From Capsicum annuum (Eukaryota; Streptophyta; Magnoliopsida; Solanales; Solanaceae): 64,000 nt of DNA. Location of the stretch: the NCBI RefSeq assembly GCF_002878395.1, contig NC_061115.1, positions 94,083,678 to 94,147,677 on the forward strand, given 5' to 3'. Position numbers and translations under genes: made by a program. Every line of letters begins with the position of its first letter. The first letter of the stretch is position 1. The notes beneath the pieces are model-generated. The model ran no database searches. It saw nothing but the letters and a program-made list of their open reading frames with translations, and was not told where the DNA came from. This document shows positions 1 to 10,325 of this stretch, in pieces.

Positions 1-731
1 CTCTTGAATTAGCGTCCTTTTTATCTCTTGCATCACACCTATTCATATCTTCTTCTAGATCCCTCACATTAGTATTTATTGTAATATCTAGCCCATCATT
101 TATCTGGTGTCTAGTTTCCTCAATGTCCCAAAAGGATGAATCTTCACCTACGTGATACTCCCCCTGAGATGAGTAGTAAAATAGAGTTGAGATTCAAATA
201 AAGTTAGATCTACTGTGACAATTATCCTCCTAGATGGAGGATCATAACACTTATATTCCTTTTGATTTGGAGCATATCCTACAAAAACACACTTCTTAGC
301 CCTTGGTTCAAGTTTACTGCGATTATGAACATGAACAAAAGTTGCACACCCAAAAGCTTTTAGTTTATCCTAGAACTAGGAAAAAACTCTCTAAAAATGT
401 TAAAAGGTGTTTTAAATTTGAGAGGACGAGATGACATCCTATTAATAAGATAAGTAGCAGCCAAGAGAGCCTCTGCCCAAAGATAATGTGGAACTTTACT
501 AGTAAACATTAAGGCCCTAGTTACCTCTAAAAGGTGCCTATGCCATTTTGTTTAGGTGTATTCGCATAATAGCTTTGGTGTACTACCCTAGTTTTTATGA
601 AAAAACTGCCTAATTGTTCATTAACAAATTCATGACTATTGTCTCTTCGAAAATCTTATTTTTGTCATTAAAATGTGTTTCCGCCATTACATAGAAAGTC
701 TCAAACACATTTTTAACCTCAGCTTTGTCCT

Positions 732-1556
732 TCAATAAAAACCCCAACTCATTCTAGTATGATCGTCTATAAAAGTTACAAACCACGGTTTTCCAGACAT
801 CATTGAAATTCTAGACGGTCCCCAAACATCACTATGAATCATCATAAAATGTTTTGATGCTTGATACTTTTGAGAGGGAAAAAAAGATTGGTAATGCTTA
901 GCCAATTCACAAAATTCACATTGTAACAAGGACGGATTTTTATTTCCAAGTAACTGAGGTAACAAATGTCTTACATAATAAAAACTTGGACTTCTAAGCC
1001 TGTAGTGCCAAAGCACGACTTTATTCAAAACAGAAGTAGAGTTCAAGCAAATAGGATTCAGTTGTAGAGAGCTGTCCCCGTTGTCAAGAAAATAAAGACC
1101 TTTATATTCTCTAGCACTGCCAATCGTCTTCCCCATGACCTTTTCCTGAAATTCACACAAATCAGAGTAAAAAATAGCACGACAATTAAGAGAAGGGGTT
1201 AATTTACTGACTGAAACCAAATTAGAAGAGAGTTTTGGAACATGAAGAATATCATGAAGTGTGAAGAATGGTAATAGTTTAACAGTTCCTTTTCCATCGA
1301 TTCCGGAGAAGGAACTATCAGCTATCATGATTTTATTATTCCCTTCACAAGGAGTATAAGTAGAGAAAGCATGGGAACTTTCAGTCATGTGATAGTAGCT
1401 CCTGAATCTATGATCCAAAAAACTTTTTTGTTGGGAGTTGGCACTAAGAAAAACATATGGTACAATACCTGTTTCAACAAAAGAACAAGAAGGATTTGGA
1501 ACAAGAAGGATTTGGTGCATTTGCATGAAACTGGGAGATTGAAGGAGTTTGTGCAA
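732..1556 (-). pseudogene. copia A GAG-pre-integrase / integrase start
   Basis: A 274-codon open stretch. Its second half holds the GAG-pre-integrase signature (LWHYRLRSPS, then CEFCELAKH with paired Cys and His) followed by the first integrase core strand (MIHSDVWGP ... FIDDHTR, the first catalytic Asp region). The N-terminal half contains SHAFSTYTPCEGNNKI and SFSGIDGKGTVKL, typical of the protease/pre-integrase linker. The protease DSG motif is not intact here and the frame is cut on both sides, so this is a fragment of a dead polyprotein, not a gene of its own. Confidence 0.8.
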
Positions 1557-2060
1557 AATCTCTAGTTGTTCCCTTGTAAATGGAGGCGAATCTAGAGAAG
1601 GTTGCTGCTCCTGGTCAAAATAAGTTGCTTAGAGGGCTTGACCATGTTGATATTGGAAGCCACAATTGTCAACTCCCTTCTGCTTCCAGTTTGGGGGTTT
1701 CCTATGAATCTTCTTCCAACATGTTTCACAGGTGTGCTAGTGTCTTTTACAATGATCGCACCATGGCCTTTTCTTTTTGTTATCTTCATTTTTCACTGTC
1801 ACAAGAACTGAAGAGTCTATAATAGGTTTTAGTTCAACATTTTAAAATCAAGTTTTAACATAACTTTCCTCCTAGTTTCTTTTCTCCTAACTTCAGAAAA
1901 GGTTTCACGAAGTGAGGGCATAGGGTTCTTTCCTAGGATTTGTGACCTGACCTGTTCAAACTCTCGATTTAATCCTGCTAAAAAAAGGTGCTCTCTCATT
2001 TTCTTTCCTGTTTTTTACTTTCACGCTATCCACAAGACACTCCCATTCATCATTATAACA

Positions 2061-2500
2061 CTAGTCTAACTCCTGCCACAAACACACCATTTCATTATAA
2101 TAAGCAGTGACTTCCTTGTCATCTGGCTTAGCCTGCCATAGTTCAACTTTCAATTCAAATATTTGAGAAGCATTTTCTACATCAGAATGTCTCCCTAACG
2201 TTTTGCCACAAATCCTTAGCAATAGGTATAAAAGGATAAGGTTTACTATGACCGGTTCCATGGAATTTATTAACCAGACAATCACTAGTGAATTCTCTAA
2301 TCTTCAGGTGTTCATCTTTTGGTTTCCGACTTCCGGCTTTTTTGTCTCTCCGATCAGATGTCCCAACTTTCCACGACCATCAATTGCAAGCTTTACGGAC
2401 TGTGCCCATTTTAGATAGTTCTTCCCGTTGAATCGATGAACAGTTAACTTGAAGGGCATGTGAGAAGCATTGCTTCCTTGAGTCATCGATTTTTTTGTCG
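2061..2500 (-). pseudogene. copia A gag (N-terminal and UBN2-like parts)
   Basis: Two minus-strand frames. The upstream one (2304-2500) reads FKLTVHRFNGKNYLKWAQSV, the copia gag N-terminal domain with its Tyr-x-x-Trp core. The downstream one (2061-2285) carries QIFELKVELWQAKPDDKEV and VCLWQELD, typical of the UBN2/gag region. A frame change separates them near 2290. The frame is open up to 2678, but that extension is a MITE (2568-2679) in the leader and not real gag. Confidence 0.75.
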
Positions 2501-2567
2501 GAACTTCTAGAGAAGAACTTTTGTCTTCTTTTGAGGTTCCAGAAAAATGATCTCCGTGAAAAGCTAT

Positions 2568-2679
2568 GTTGCTCGGACTCGTCAAAAATGTCAATGGGTG
2601 CGTGTCGGATTCGCCAAAATAGTGTATTTTTGAAGAACTCGACACGGGTGTAGCATCTAAAGTGAAGAGTCCGCGCAAC
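2568..2679. repeat. 112-bp foldback MITE, copy 1
   Basis: Starts GTTGCTCGGACTC and ends GAGTCCGCGCAAC, nearly a perfect terminal inverted repeat, with a palindromic middle. A second copy of the same length lies at 37217-37328. I recognise the family as a very abundant short Solanaceae repeat; superfamily not settled because no clean TSD is visible at either copy. It lies in the leader of copia A. Confidence 0.7.
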
Positions 2680-2737
2680 TTAGGTGAAAGTTGTTTTGTC
2701 CATGTGATATTAGGGGAAAAAATCCCGTTCTGATACC

Positions 2738-3012
2738 GCGAAAGTTTAGATATTGCAAAAGTATGTTTTTATTCATAGAATTGTACAATATTTATAAGAG
2801 AACAAGTAAGATTAGAATAAACTAATCAATTCCTGATTCTTGGGAGATACTTGAATCAGGTATTTCCTCTAGTCTGTTTCCTAGAGTAACAACTAATATA
2901 TTTTCCTAAAATACATGTTATTCCATATTTACAGGAGCTGATCACAATCAAATCCGTTAGCTTAGCTGATTTGTGGAGCAGATTATGACTAAATCTGCCA
3001 GTTCATTCGACA
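2738..3012 (-). repeat. 5' LTR of copia A
   Basis: Lies immediately beyond the primer site at 2727-2737 and ends ...GACA at 3012, so that on the minus strand it begins TGTCGAATGAAC. Length about 275 bp. The partner LTR is outside the window, so the boundary next to the primer site (expected TG, here mutated to CG) is inferred. The 5 bp next to it (CTTGA, 3013-3017) should be the TSD. Confidence 0.65.
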
Positions 3013-3705
3013 CTTGACCTGTAAACCACAATTCTACAGAGGCTACCCAAGAGGTGTAATTACCACTACCATCTAACTTTACTGTGGTTATTGCAAGTGA
3101 TGGTGTAGAGGAAACAAATGACTTAACAATCTAATTCTCATTAGTCTGATTATCAGTTTGGTTATCACCCATTTTGTTTTTTTTTCTTTTGGACGAATAA
3201 GAAAGAAGTACAAAGATTCAGAGAAAGAGAGAAAAAAAATTTATATAGAAAATAAATGACCTGGATAAAGAGAGAGGTGAGACTCGCCAGTGTTCTGATA
3301 TGGTTGATTTAGCAACTAGTTGATCAATCTCTCCCCTTTTTTCTTGTTTTTCAGTTTCTACTACTGAAAACTGAACACCTAGAGGGGGCTAGAACCCTGG
3401 GCTCTGATACCATGTGATATTGGAAAAAAAAAAGAGGAGATATTGGAAATTGTATTGATTGATTATTCCCTCAAGTTCATGTGATTAAATAGCTGTTACA
3501 GATGATGTGAATGAGGAAAGAAAATAAGAAAATATTACTCGATCTCCGAATTGCCTGATGCTAATGATTAGAGAATATTGTCATATCTATACCAATTATG
3601 CAAAATATTCTCTTATCTACACTAATTAGCCCTTATCTAACACATTTCAATCCTTTTTCAAGTAGGATTTTATATGCTATTTCTATTCCTACTCATATTC
3701 TAACA
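3013..3705 (-). mobile_element. Ty1/copia element B: 5' LTR, primer site and start of gag
   Basis: The LTR is at 3413-3705 (minus strand starts TGTTAGAATATGAG, ends at the primer site). The primer site GCTCTGATACCA (3401-3412) is the complement of TGGTATCAGAGC, the tRNA-iMet type. A leader follows at 3173-3400. The gag start codon is at 3172-3170 and the frame reads MGDNQTDNQTNEN, then a TAG stop at codon 14 (3133-3131), then VKLDGSGNYTSWVASVELWF, the copia gag N-terminal signature. The sequence ends at 3012/3013 where element A is inserted, so the rest of B should lie left of the window. Confidence 0.8.
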
Positions 3706-4060
3706 TAGTCCATCAAAGACATGCTGGAACCATGTTCCACCACTTCTTTTGTCTTACACCACCACAATTGTTTTTCCAACACTTTCAGAGATCACAACTC
3801 TAGCATGACCCATCTGACCCAACTATGTTAAGAAACGACTGCGACAATTGATCTGTCAAACGACAATGCGAAATAAGGTGGTTGATACTCTCAGATTCAA
3901 CTTGACATAAAAAGCACCTGGAACGCAGTTGGAAACCTATTCTTTTGGAATATTCCTGAGTTAGACATAACTATATTGGCCCACCAGTCATGAAAAGCAA
4001 GCCACCTTGTTGGAATCTTAAATTTCCTGACAAATTTCCAAGATCTATTAGATCTTTTTT
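3706..4060 (-). pseudogene. L1-type LINE remnant, zinc-binding domain of ORF2
   Basis: On the minus strand the frames read CFLCQVESESINHLISHC (CX2C...HX4-5C) and, further on, KEVVEHGSSMSLMDYV next to a WWNMVPACLWWTM frame. These are the C-terminal reverse-transcriptase zinc-binding domain of plant L1 elements. Frameshifts and stops are frequent. The LTR of copia B begins inside the WWT motif at 3705/3706, so B inserted into this LINE. The left extent is clear, the right one (about 4060-4230) is not. Confidence 0.65.
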
Positions 4061-4230
4061 GTCCAGTATTCGAAAATAGAGAATAAGCAAAATTGCCAAT
4101 AAAGCAACCCTTACTGGTTCTTTGCTTCCAAGACCTTGAAGAGGCTCCGAATCTTCAAAAAATTCAGCAATGCTTCCTGTCAGACATGCAAAAATCTTCT
4201 TAAGTTGAGACTCCATCCGTGTTGTCCCCA

Positions 4231-4620
4231 TACCTAATCAATCTTTCTTTAGGTGAAAGAACCAAATTACCAATATCTGGAAAGTATTTTTAGAGGCCGA
4301 TGTCCAGTCTTTGAGGAGTGCGAAGTGGAAAAAATCGACAAGGCTCCGCTTACGCTTTAAGATATTCTGGAGATCATTTTGGTCATGACATTAATTTGAT
4401 ATTCTAAAAAAGCACTTGTGATCTTCTTGCTACATTCAGACATTATTTTGTTGTACTTATTTGCTATAAAATCCACAAGACGTGGAACTTTGACTTGTTT
4501 AATTATTCATTTCCTTTCCTGCCTCCCCTTGGCTGTAATGTGTAACTTTTGGTGTCTTATCATATATAATCGAACAAAAGGAAAACATGTTTGCTAGTGA
4601 TTTATTCTGTTTCTTTGCAG
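4231..4620. other. No gene recognised; intron-like sequence with a 3' splice tract
   Basis: AT-rich. A T-rich tract and a TTTCTTTGCAG acceptor close the stretch at 4620. A short open run at 4280-4378 (reads KWKKSTRLRLRFKIFW in one frame) has no supporting borders and is not annotated. Confidence 0.4.
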
Positions 4621-4669
4621 GTCTGAAGCCTCTCAAGCCCAATCTTCATATACTCGACGGCATGCAAAT
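4621..4669 (+). CDS. ULP2-like SUMO protease, candidate upstream exon
   Basis: A 49-nt exon between TTTCTTTGCAG (ends 4620) and GTAAGG (4670). In the frame that fits the next exon it reads SEASQAQSSYTRRHAN and ends on a complete codon, so it joins in phase 0 to GEAVVLVDEEEP at 21651. This is a variable, charged and serine-rich linker before the protease domain, so family conservation cannot confirm it. Support comes only from the splice borders and phase. One other frame is also open. Confidence 0.5.
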
Positions 4670-4789
4670 GTAAGGCTTCATATGTATCTTTGTTACCCCA
4701 TTCCGACTAGCTTTCGTATAGGCGTTTAACTACAATTTTGTCAGTATGGCAACTTGCATTTGGTATTTTGGGAGCTGCTTTTGGTTTTC

Positions 4790-5192
4790 TGCGACACTCT
4801 AGGAAAATCCCACATTGACAAACTCGGAAGATATGTTGGACATAAAAGAAAGCACACCCTAGACCCCGATGACATGTTTCTAGGCCCAAAGTGGACAATA
4901 TCACTAGTGGGCTAGGCTGTTATAGATGGTATCAAGGTCGCTCTGCATGCAACCTTGGGCGATTGTGGGGCTAACCTTAGTGTCAACTAAATTTAGGCGA
5001 ATCCCACATCTTTTAGATGATTGTGGGTCAAAACTCAACGAGGACGTTGAATCCGCAAGGGAAGGTGTATGTGATACCCTAGGCAAATCCAACATCGAGA
5101 AAACATGGGAGAAATGCTGAATTTATAAGATAAAGTCTTAGACCCTAATGACACATTTTACAGTTGTGTGGGCATGGGGCATTTTACAATGC
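4790..5192 (+). mobile_element. TRIM-type miniature LTR retrotransposon (degraded)
   Basis: Two direct repeats: 4790-4924 (begins TGCGACACTCTAGG) and about 5070-5192 (begins TGTGATACCCTAGG). Both carry the CCCACAT-type motif and an AGACCC(C/T)GATGACA-like block. Directly after the first repeat lies TGGTATCAAGGTC (4927-4939), a changed tRNA-Met primer site in + orientation. No coding capacity. No clean 5-bp TSD is visible. Lies in the first long ULP2 intron. Confidence 0.6.
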
Positions 5193-5432
5193 TGATGCAG
5201 TTTTAGACAATAGCTTTTAGTCCTTTGGTGAATTACAACTTAATGCTAAAGACTGAAATGGTTGTTCTAGTGCACCACTACATCTTTCTTTCTCTGCTTT
5301 ACTTTCCTCTGTTAGGGGGTGAGGGTGGCTAGTTGCAGTAGGTACACGTTGATTGATGAGTTTATTAATGCTTTACCCTTCTTATTTCTTCGTTTCGATA
5401 TTCCGTAGAAGTTTGCTAGGTTTTGATGATCA

Positions 5433-5666
5433 TGAGAAAATACACACTTTAAGGGGAATTTAGAACACTGTTTTATTGATATTACTGCAGTACATAAATC
5501 TATCTATTTATACAAGTGTTTTATCCTACAAAGTAGCTATACATGTGTAGTTGAACACTCCTAGTAGGTTTCTACAATTGAGTCCTTATTAGGACTCTTA
5601 TATTGATCAATATCTGCATGATTATCATCAATATTTACATAATCATTATCTATATGATAATTAACA
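5433..5666 (-). repeat. 3' LTR of the 5433-10320 copia
   Basis: On the + strand begins TGAGAAAATACAC and ends AATTAACA. 234 bp. Carries ACTTTAAGGGG near its edge. Compare the 10089-10320 copy. Confidence 0.92.
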
Positions 5667-5969
5667 TTCCTCCTCAAGCTAGAGGGTGGTAAGTACACCA
5701 CACCTAGCATGCTTAGAAAAAATTTGAACCGGTCCTTGCCCAGAGCTTTGGTATGAATGTCTGCCAGCTGATCCTTTGATCTAATAAACTGAGTAACAAG
5801 TTGCCCTTGAGCTACCTTTTCCCTGACAAAATGATAATCTAGTTCTACATGCTTTAGTTATATCATGTAATACTGGATTTGTGGTCATGTATAAAGCACT
5901 TAAGTTGTCACAAAATAGAGTAGGAGCTACTTTAACATATATTCCAATCTCTTTCAGAATATAGCTTAT

Positions 5970-7316
5970 TCATGTGATCTCAGCTGCAGTTGCTGCCAGT
6001 GCCCTGTACTCAGCTTCAGCACTTGATCTAGCAACAGTATTTTGCTTTCGTGAGGACCATGACACACAGTTTGCACCAATGTATATGTTGTATCCAGTAG
6101 TTGACCTTCTTGTCATAGCACACCCCTGCCCAGTCTGCATTTGAGAAGCCATGAGAAGCCATATCACCTGAGAGAAGACTCTGATAAGATTCTCAATCCA
6201 TGATCAATAGTTCCCTTGACATACCTTAGTATCCTTTTCACAGCTTGAAGATGTACACTGTTTGGGGATTGCATGAATTGACTTGCAAGATTAACAGCAT
6301 GAGTGATGTCTGGTCTGGTTAGTGTTAGATACTGCAAGCTTCCCACAATGTTTCTATACACCCTCAATTGTATTGCCAACAGATTCTTGCAAACCATGCT
6401 TTTGAACTAGAGGAGTGTGTGCTGCCTTTACACTTGCCATGTCTACCTTTTTAAGCAAATCACTTGCATATTTCGTTTGAGTCAAGTGAATTCCCCCTAG
6501 AAAGTGGTTCACTTCAATTCCCAGGAAGTAACTCAAACGGCCAAGATCCTTCATAGCAAATTCAGCTCCTAGTTTCTCTACTACTTCCCCTGTCTGCTTG
6601 GAGTTACTTCTTGTCACAATGATATCATCTACATATAGTAGAAGAAGTATAGTCCCTGCTGAGCTGTGGAGAGTAAACAAGGCTGAGCTATGGAGAGTAA
6701 ACAAAGATGAGCCTGCTCTACTGCATTTAAAACCCAAGTAAAGCAAGAACAAGCTAAACCTCTCAAACCAAGCTCTAGGAGCTTGTTTGAGTCCATAGAG
6801 AGCCCTCTTTAGGAGACAAACATGATCTGGATATTTTGAGTTAATAAAACCTGGTGGCTGACTCATGAGAACTTCCTCTTGTAAGTGTCCATGCAGGAAT
6901 GCATTTTTAGCATCTAGTTGCTTAATAGGCCAGTGCAAGGTAACAACAATAGACAAAATGACTCTTATAGTTATTGCCTTTACTACTGAACTAAAGGTTT
7001 CGTCAAAGTCAATGTCCTCAAGTTGGGAATAACCTTTAGCAACTAGTCTGGCTTTATGCCTCTCAATTGATCCATCAAGCTTCATTTTTGTCTTAAACAC
7101 CCACTTAGACCCCACTATATTCATACTTGAGGTTCTAGGAACCAAAGACCAAGTGTCATTCCGATGTAGAGCTCTCAACTCTTCTTGCATGGTTGTAAGC
7201 CAGTGAGGAGCGCTAAGAGCTTCTTTCAGTGACTTAGGTACTTTAGCATTTGTTGCTATAGCGGTCAAAGAGGTATGAGTCAGAGGAAGAGACTTAGCTT
7301 GGGATCGAGTGATCAT
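5970..7316 (-). pseudogene. copia reverse transcriptase and RNase H (broken)
   Basis: The RT begins near 7230 (ALSAPHWLTTMQEELRAL, then NDTWSLVPR and GSKWVFKTKMKLDGSIERHK). It continues through LDAKNAFLHGHLQEEV and LKQAPRAWF to the catalytic YVDDI at about 6620-6634. A 24-bp in-frame duplication lies just upstream of it. The frame shifts near 6380 and again near 6165. RNase H is recognisable at 6110-5970 (STTGYNIYIGANCVSWSSRK, SSAEAEYRALA). Family known: RT copies the element RNA and RNase H removes it. Here the frameshifts make it non-functional. Confidence 0.9.
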
Positions 7317-7744
7317 GTGATGCTTCTGAGCACTGACTGCAGATTCTGGTTGAGCAGTGGTGCCTTGATTTGCTGGAGTTGCATCACCTTTATTAGTAAA
7401 GTGTCTTAAAGAGATCTACCTCAAGTTGTAGACTTCTTGGATCCTCTGTATTGAACTGCTGAGATTGGGGCAGCTCTTGCACCTCAACTTCACCATCATT
7501 ATTACTCTGTATGTCTTCATCTGCTACTGGAGTTGAGTTATTACTTGGCCTCAACAGCATGATCAGTAGCATGAACAACTTCTACTGCTCCCCCTGGCTT
7601 AACAGTATGATCAACTTCTACTTCTCCCTCTGTAGATGGATGGCCTGAGGGGCTAGACTCATCTTGTGACTCTGAGAGAAACTCAAAGAATGTAGCCATA
7701 TGACTCAAATCTGTAGGTGTAGGTGTAGTATCAGTTTTTTATTC

Positions 7745-8821
7745 CTATATATAAGGAAAAGTTAGTTCATAAAAAACAACATGTTTTGACACAATGACCT
7801 TCCTTGTGGATGGATAATAGCACCTATATCCTTTATGTAAGCTGCTATAACCAAGAAACACACATGGATATGTCTTTGGAGACAACTTGTGCTTCCCTTT
7901 AAGATAAGGAAAACAACTACATCCAAATACTTTCAGACTATTGTAGTCAGGGTGTGATCCATGTAGCTTATGAAAGGGAGTTTCTTTATTTAGCACGGAT
8001 GAGGGAAGCCTGTTTATCAAGAAAACAGTTGTGACGAAGGCCCCAGTTCATAGAAATAGGGTAACTTAGCATGAAGGAGAAGTGTCAAACCAGTTTCTAC
8101 AACATGTTTGTGGTTTCTTTCGGCAATTCCATTTTGCTCAGGAGTATGAGGACAAGAGATATGTCTTACAACGCCACAATTTTCCAAGTACTCTACAAAT
8201 TCAAAATTTGAAAATTCTCCACCACCGTCACTTTGAAAAATCTTGATACTCTTTGAAAATTGTTTTTCAACCATTTTGTGAAATTTGACAAATGTTTCAA
8301 AGAAATCAGATTTTCTTTTAAATGGATACAACCATGTATATCTACTATGATCATCAATAAATAATGCATAGTACTTCATATGTTGAAGATTCAACAAGAT
8401 TAGGTCCCCATAAATCACAATGAATTTTCAACAGTGGTTCAACTTCAACTTTATTTCTCAATTGAAATGGTAGCTTATAACCTTTGCCCATTTGACAACT
8501 AACACAAACTGTAGGAGTTTTATTCCAATATGTGAAATTAATACACTTATTATTCCTAAGAACTTCTAAAGACTTAGAATTTGGATGTCCAAGTCTAGCA
8601 TGCCAAATATCACTAGAGCTCCTTGTAGCACTCAAGGCAAGCAGGTTGTCCATCTTCAAAGCATATATATCTCCTCTTCTGGCACCCTTGGCTATCTGTG
8701 TTCCTGTCATCTTGTCCTTTACAACAAAAGATGACTCATCAAACTCAATAGTGCAGCAATTATCTCTAGCAATCTCACTTACTGTAAGTTGATTCTTTTT
8801 TAGTTTAGGAACTACAAGCAC
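7745..8821 (-). pseudogene. copia GAG-pre-integrase and integrase (broken)
   Basis: Pre-integrase Zn region: DIWHARLGHPNSKSL, then CVSCQMGKGYKLPF (8560-8440). The integrase core shows the DDE residues in context: FIDDHSRYTW, QSDGGGEFSN and QNGIAERNHKHV. A frame change near 8400 separates the pre-integrase from the core, and another near 8020 separates the core from the C-terminal part (KVFGCSCFPYLKGKHKLSP, CVFLGYSSLHKGYRC). Length and order match the copia family. Confidence 0.9.
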
Positions 8822-8935
8822 TTCACTCAGTTTTAATCCAGAAATAGTTCTTTCCTGACATGAGTAATGTCTAGTTTGTGACCACTTCCTACTACAATCT
8901 TGTCACTTCCATTATAAGGTTTTAGGTTTGACAAA

Positions 8936-10010
8936 TCACCTATAGTATTGGTCATGTGAGTGCATGTGAGTGCTGGCTCCTGAGTCCATATAGTGAGCAT
9001 TGTCTCCACCATTTTGATTGCTTATATTTAGTGAGGCAAGTTCTTGAGGCAAATCTTCTTGTGCTTGATAGGAGAAGTCCCACCTGTAAAAACACTTAAG
9101 GGCAGTATGATTGTTTCTACCACAGATTTGACAAGATGATGATCCAGAGTTTTCTTGCCCTTTAGGAGCATTTCCAGAACCTTGATACTGCTGAGTAGAG
9201 TGTTCCTGAGTAGTCTGATTATTTCCTTGTTCTGCAGGCCTGAAACCTCTCCCCCTAAAGTTGTAATTAGCTCTCCTGTTGTAGTAGTTTCCTCTACCTC
9301 TGTTGTTGGGTGATTTCTGTGCTGCAAAAGCCATGTTATGGTTCACCTGTTGTGAATTATCTTCTTCATCCTCCCTGAGATCAAAGCCCCTTAAGGCAAT
9401 AATAAGTTGACTCAGTGTTGGATAAGGTGCCTTGCCAAGCATGACAGTCCTAAAGGTTCTATACTTAGGACCCAACCCTCTAGCAAAGTTTATTACTTTT
9501 CTATCATCATCCACGGGCTTGTGTACGGCAGCCAAGCTATCATATATGTTTTTAAACTCCTTTAAGTATTCATCAATAGTTCTACTGCAAAGTCTGATGG
9601 TTTGGAGCTATTGCTTCAACTGGAATTCCTTGTCTTTAATTGCTTGCAGATAAGTGTCTTCTAGACATTCCCACATCTTTTTGGCAGTTGTGCATCCCAC
9701 AATGAGATACATGCTCTCCTCTGACATTGTTCTAGATATCCAACTCCTCAAAAGGACATCCTGTTCTGCCCATTCATCAGATTTATTCTTTTTATCACAA
9801 CTCTTTATCACTGCTTCTTTCACTAGTTTCACTGGTTCCCTCAACCTCAACTACTTCTGGGTTACTTTCAATGAGATAGGCTAGTCTCATTACCTGGATA
9901 AGCTGCATCATTTGTGTTCTCCATATCAAGTAGTTTGAGGGCTTCAACTTCATGGGACATAAAGCAATGAGGTGATGAAGAGAGGATGTCGAAAAGGTGT
10001 TGGAAGCCAT
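8936..10010 (-). pseudogene. copia gag with CCHC knuckle and protease site (broken)
   Basis: Starts at the ATG ending at 10010 (MASNTFSTSSLHHLI..., LKPSNYLIWRTQMMQL). A frameshift at about 9800 leads into the UBN2-type middle (SWISRTMSEESMYLIVGC, KMWECLEDTY). One in-frame TAG at 9608-9610 separates it from the RNA-binding part: an RG-rich stretch, then CQICGRNNHTALKC (CX2CX4HX4C, about 9133-9092), and MDSGAST, the aspartic protease motif, at about 8990-8970. Apart from the stop and the shift it is well preserved. Confidence 0.88.
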
Positions 10011-10088
10011 TTTTCTGGTAGTGTGTTGTGTGTATAAAGAAGACTAGAAATTGATAGCGGATTTAGCTTCACAGAAGCTCTGATACCA

Positions 10089-10320
10089 TGAGAAAATACA
10101 CTTTAAGGGGGATTTAGAACACTGTTTTATTGATATTACTGCAGTACATAAACCTATCTATTTATACAAGTGTTTTATCCTACAAAGTAGCTATACATGT
10201 GTAGTTGAACACTCCTATTAGGTTTCTACAATTGAGTCCTTATTAGGACTCTTATATTGATCAATATCTACATGATTATCATCAATATTTACATGATCAT
10301 TGTCTATATGATAATTAATA
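10089..10320 (-). repeat. 5' LTR of the 5433-10320 copia
   Basis: 232 bp, same borders as the left copy, except that the final CA is now TA (ends AATTAATA). Lacks 2 bp of the ACACAC run near its start. Adjacent to the primer site at 10077-10088. Confidence 0.92.
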
Positions 10321-10325
10321 GATCA

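Larger units (their letters stand above)
1..3012 (-). mobile_element. Ty1/copia element A, 5' part (runs off left edge)
   Basis: Minus-strand copia retrotransposon. Reading leftward: 5' LTR (2738-3012), degenerate tRNA-Met primer site (2727-2737, complement of the GGTATCAGA core), gag (about 2500-2061), GAG-pre-integrase and start of integrase (1556-732), and the integrase C-terminal region (about 450-150), recognisable by a motif reading CVFVGYAPNQK on the minus strand. RT, RNase H and the 3' LTR lie outside the window. The frame is broken several times, so it is an old, inactive copy. It sits inside element B, because gag sequence of B begins directly at 3013. Confidence 0.85.
5433..10320 (-). 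mobile_element. Ty1/copia retrotransposon, both LTRs, TSD GATCA
   Basis: Complete minus-strand element. The LTRs are 5433-5666 and 10089-10320, flanked by GATCA at 5428-5432 and 10321-10325. The primer site GCTCTGATACCA (10077-10088) touches the right LTR. A purine tract (minus strand) lies next to the left LTR at 5667. Internal order, reading leftward: gag, CCHC knuckle, DSG protease, integrase, RT, RNase H. By eye the LTRs differ by about seven substitutions and one 2-bp indel, so the insertion is fairly young, yet gag has a stop and pol has several frameshifts. Inserted in the first long intron of the ULP2-like gene, antisense to it. Confidence 0.95.

Noticed and set aside
2508..2678. N-terminal extension of copia A gag
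   Set aside because: Mostly MITE sequence (2568-2679) read in frame; its ATG is inside the MITE.
4262..4380. Possible upstream ULP2 exon
   Set aside because: Short open runs in two frames, but no convincing acceptor/donor pair and no family similarity.
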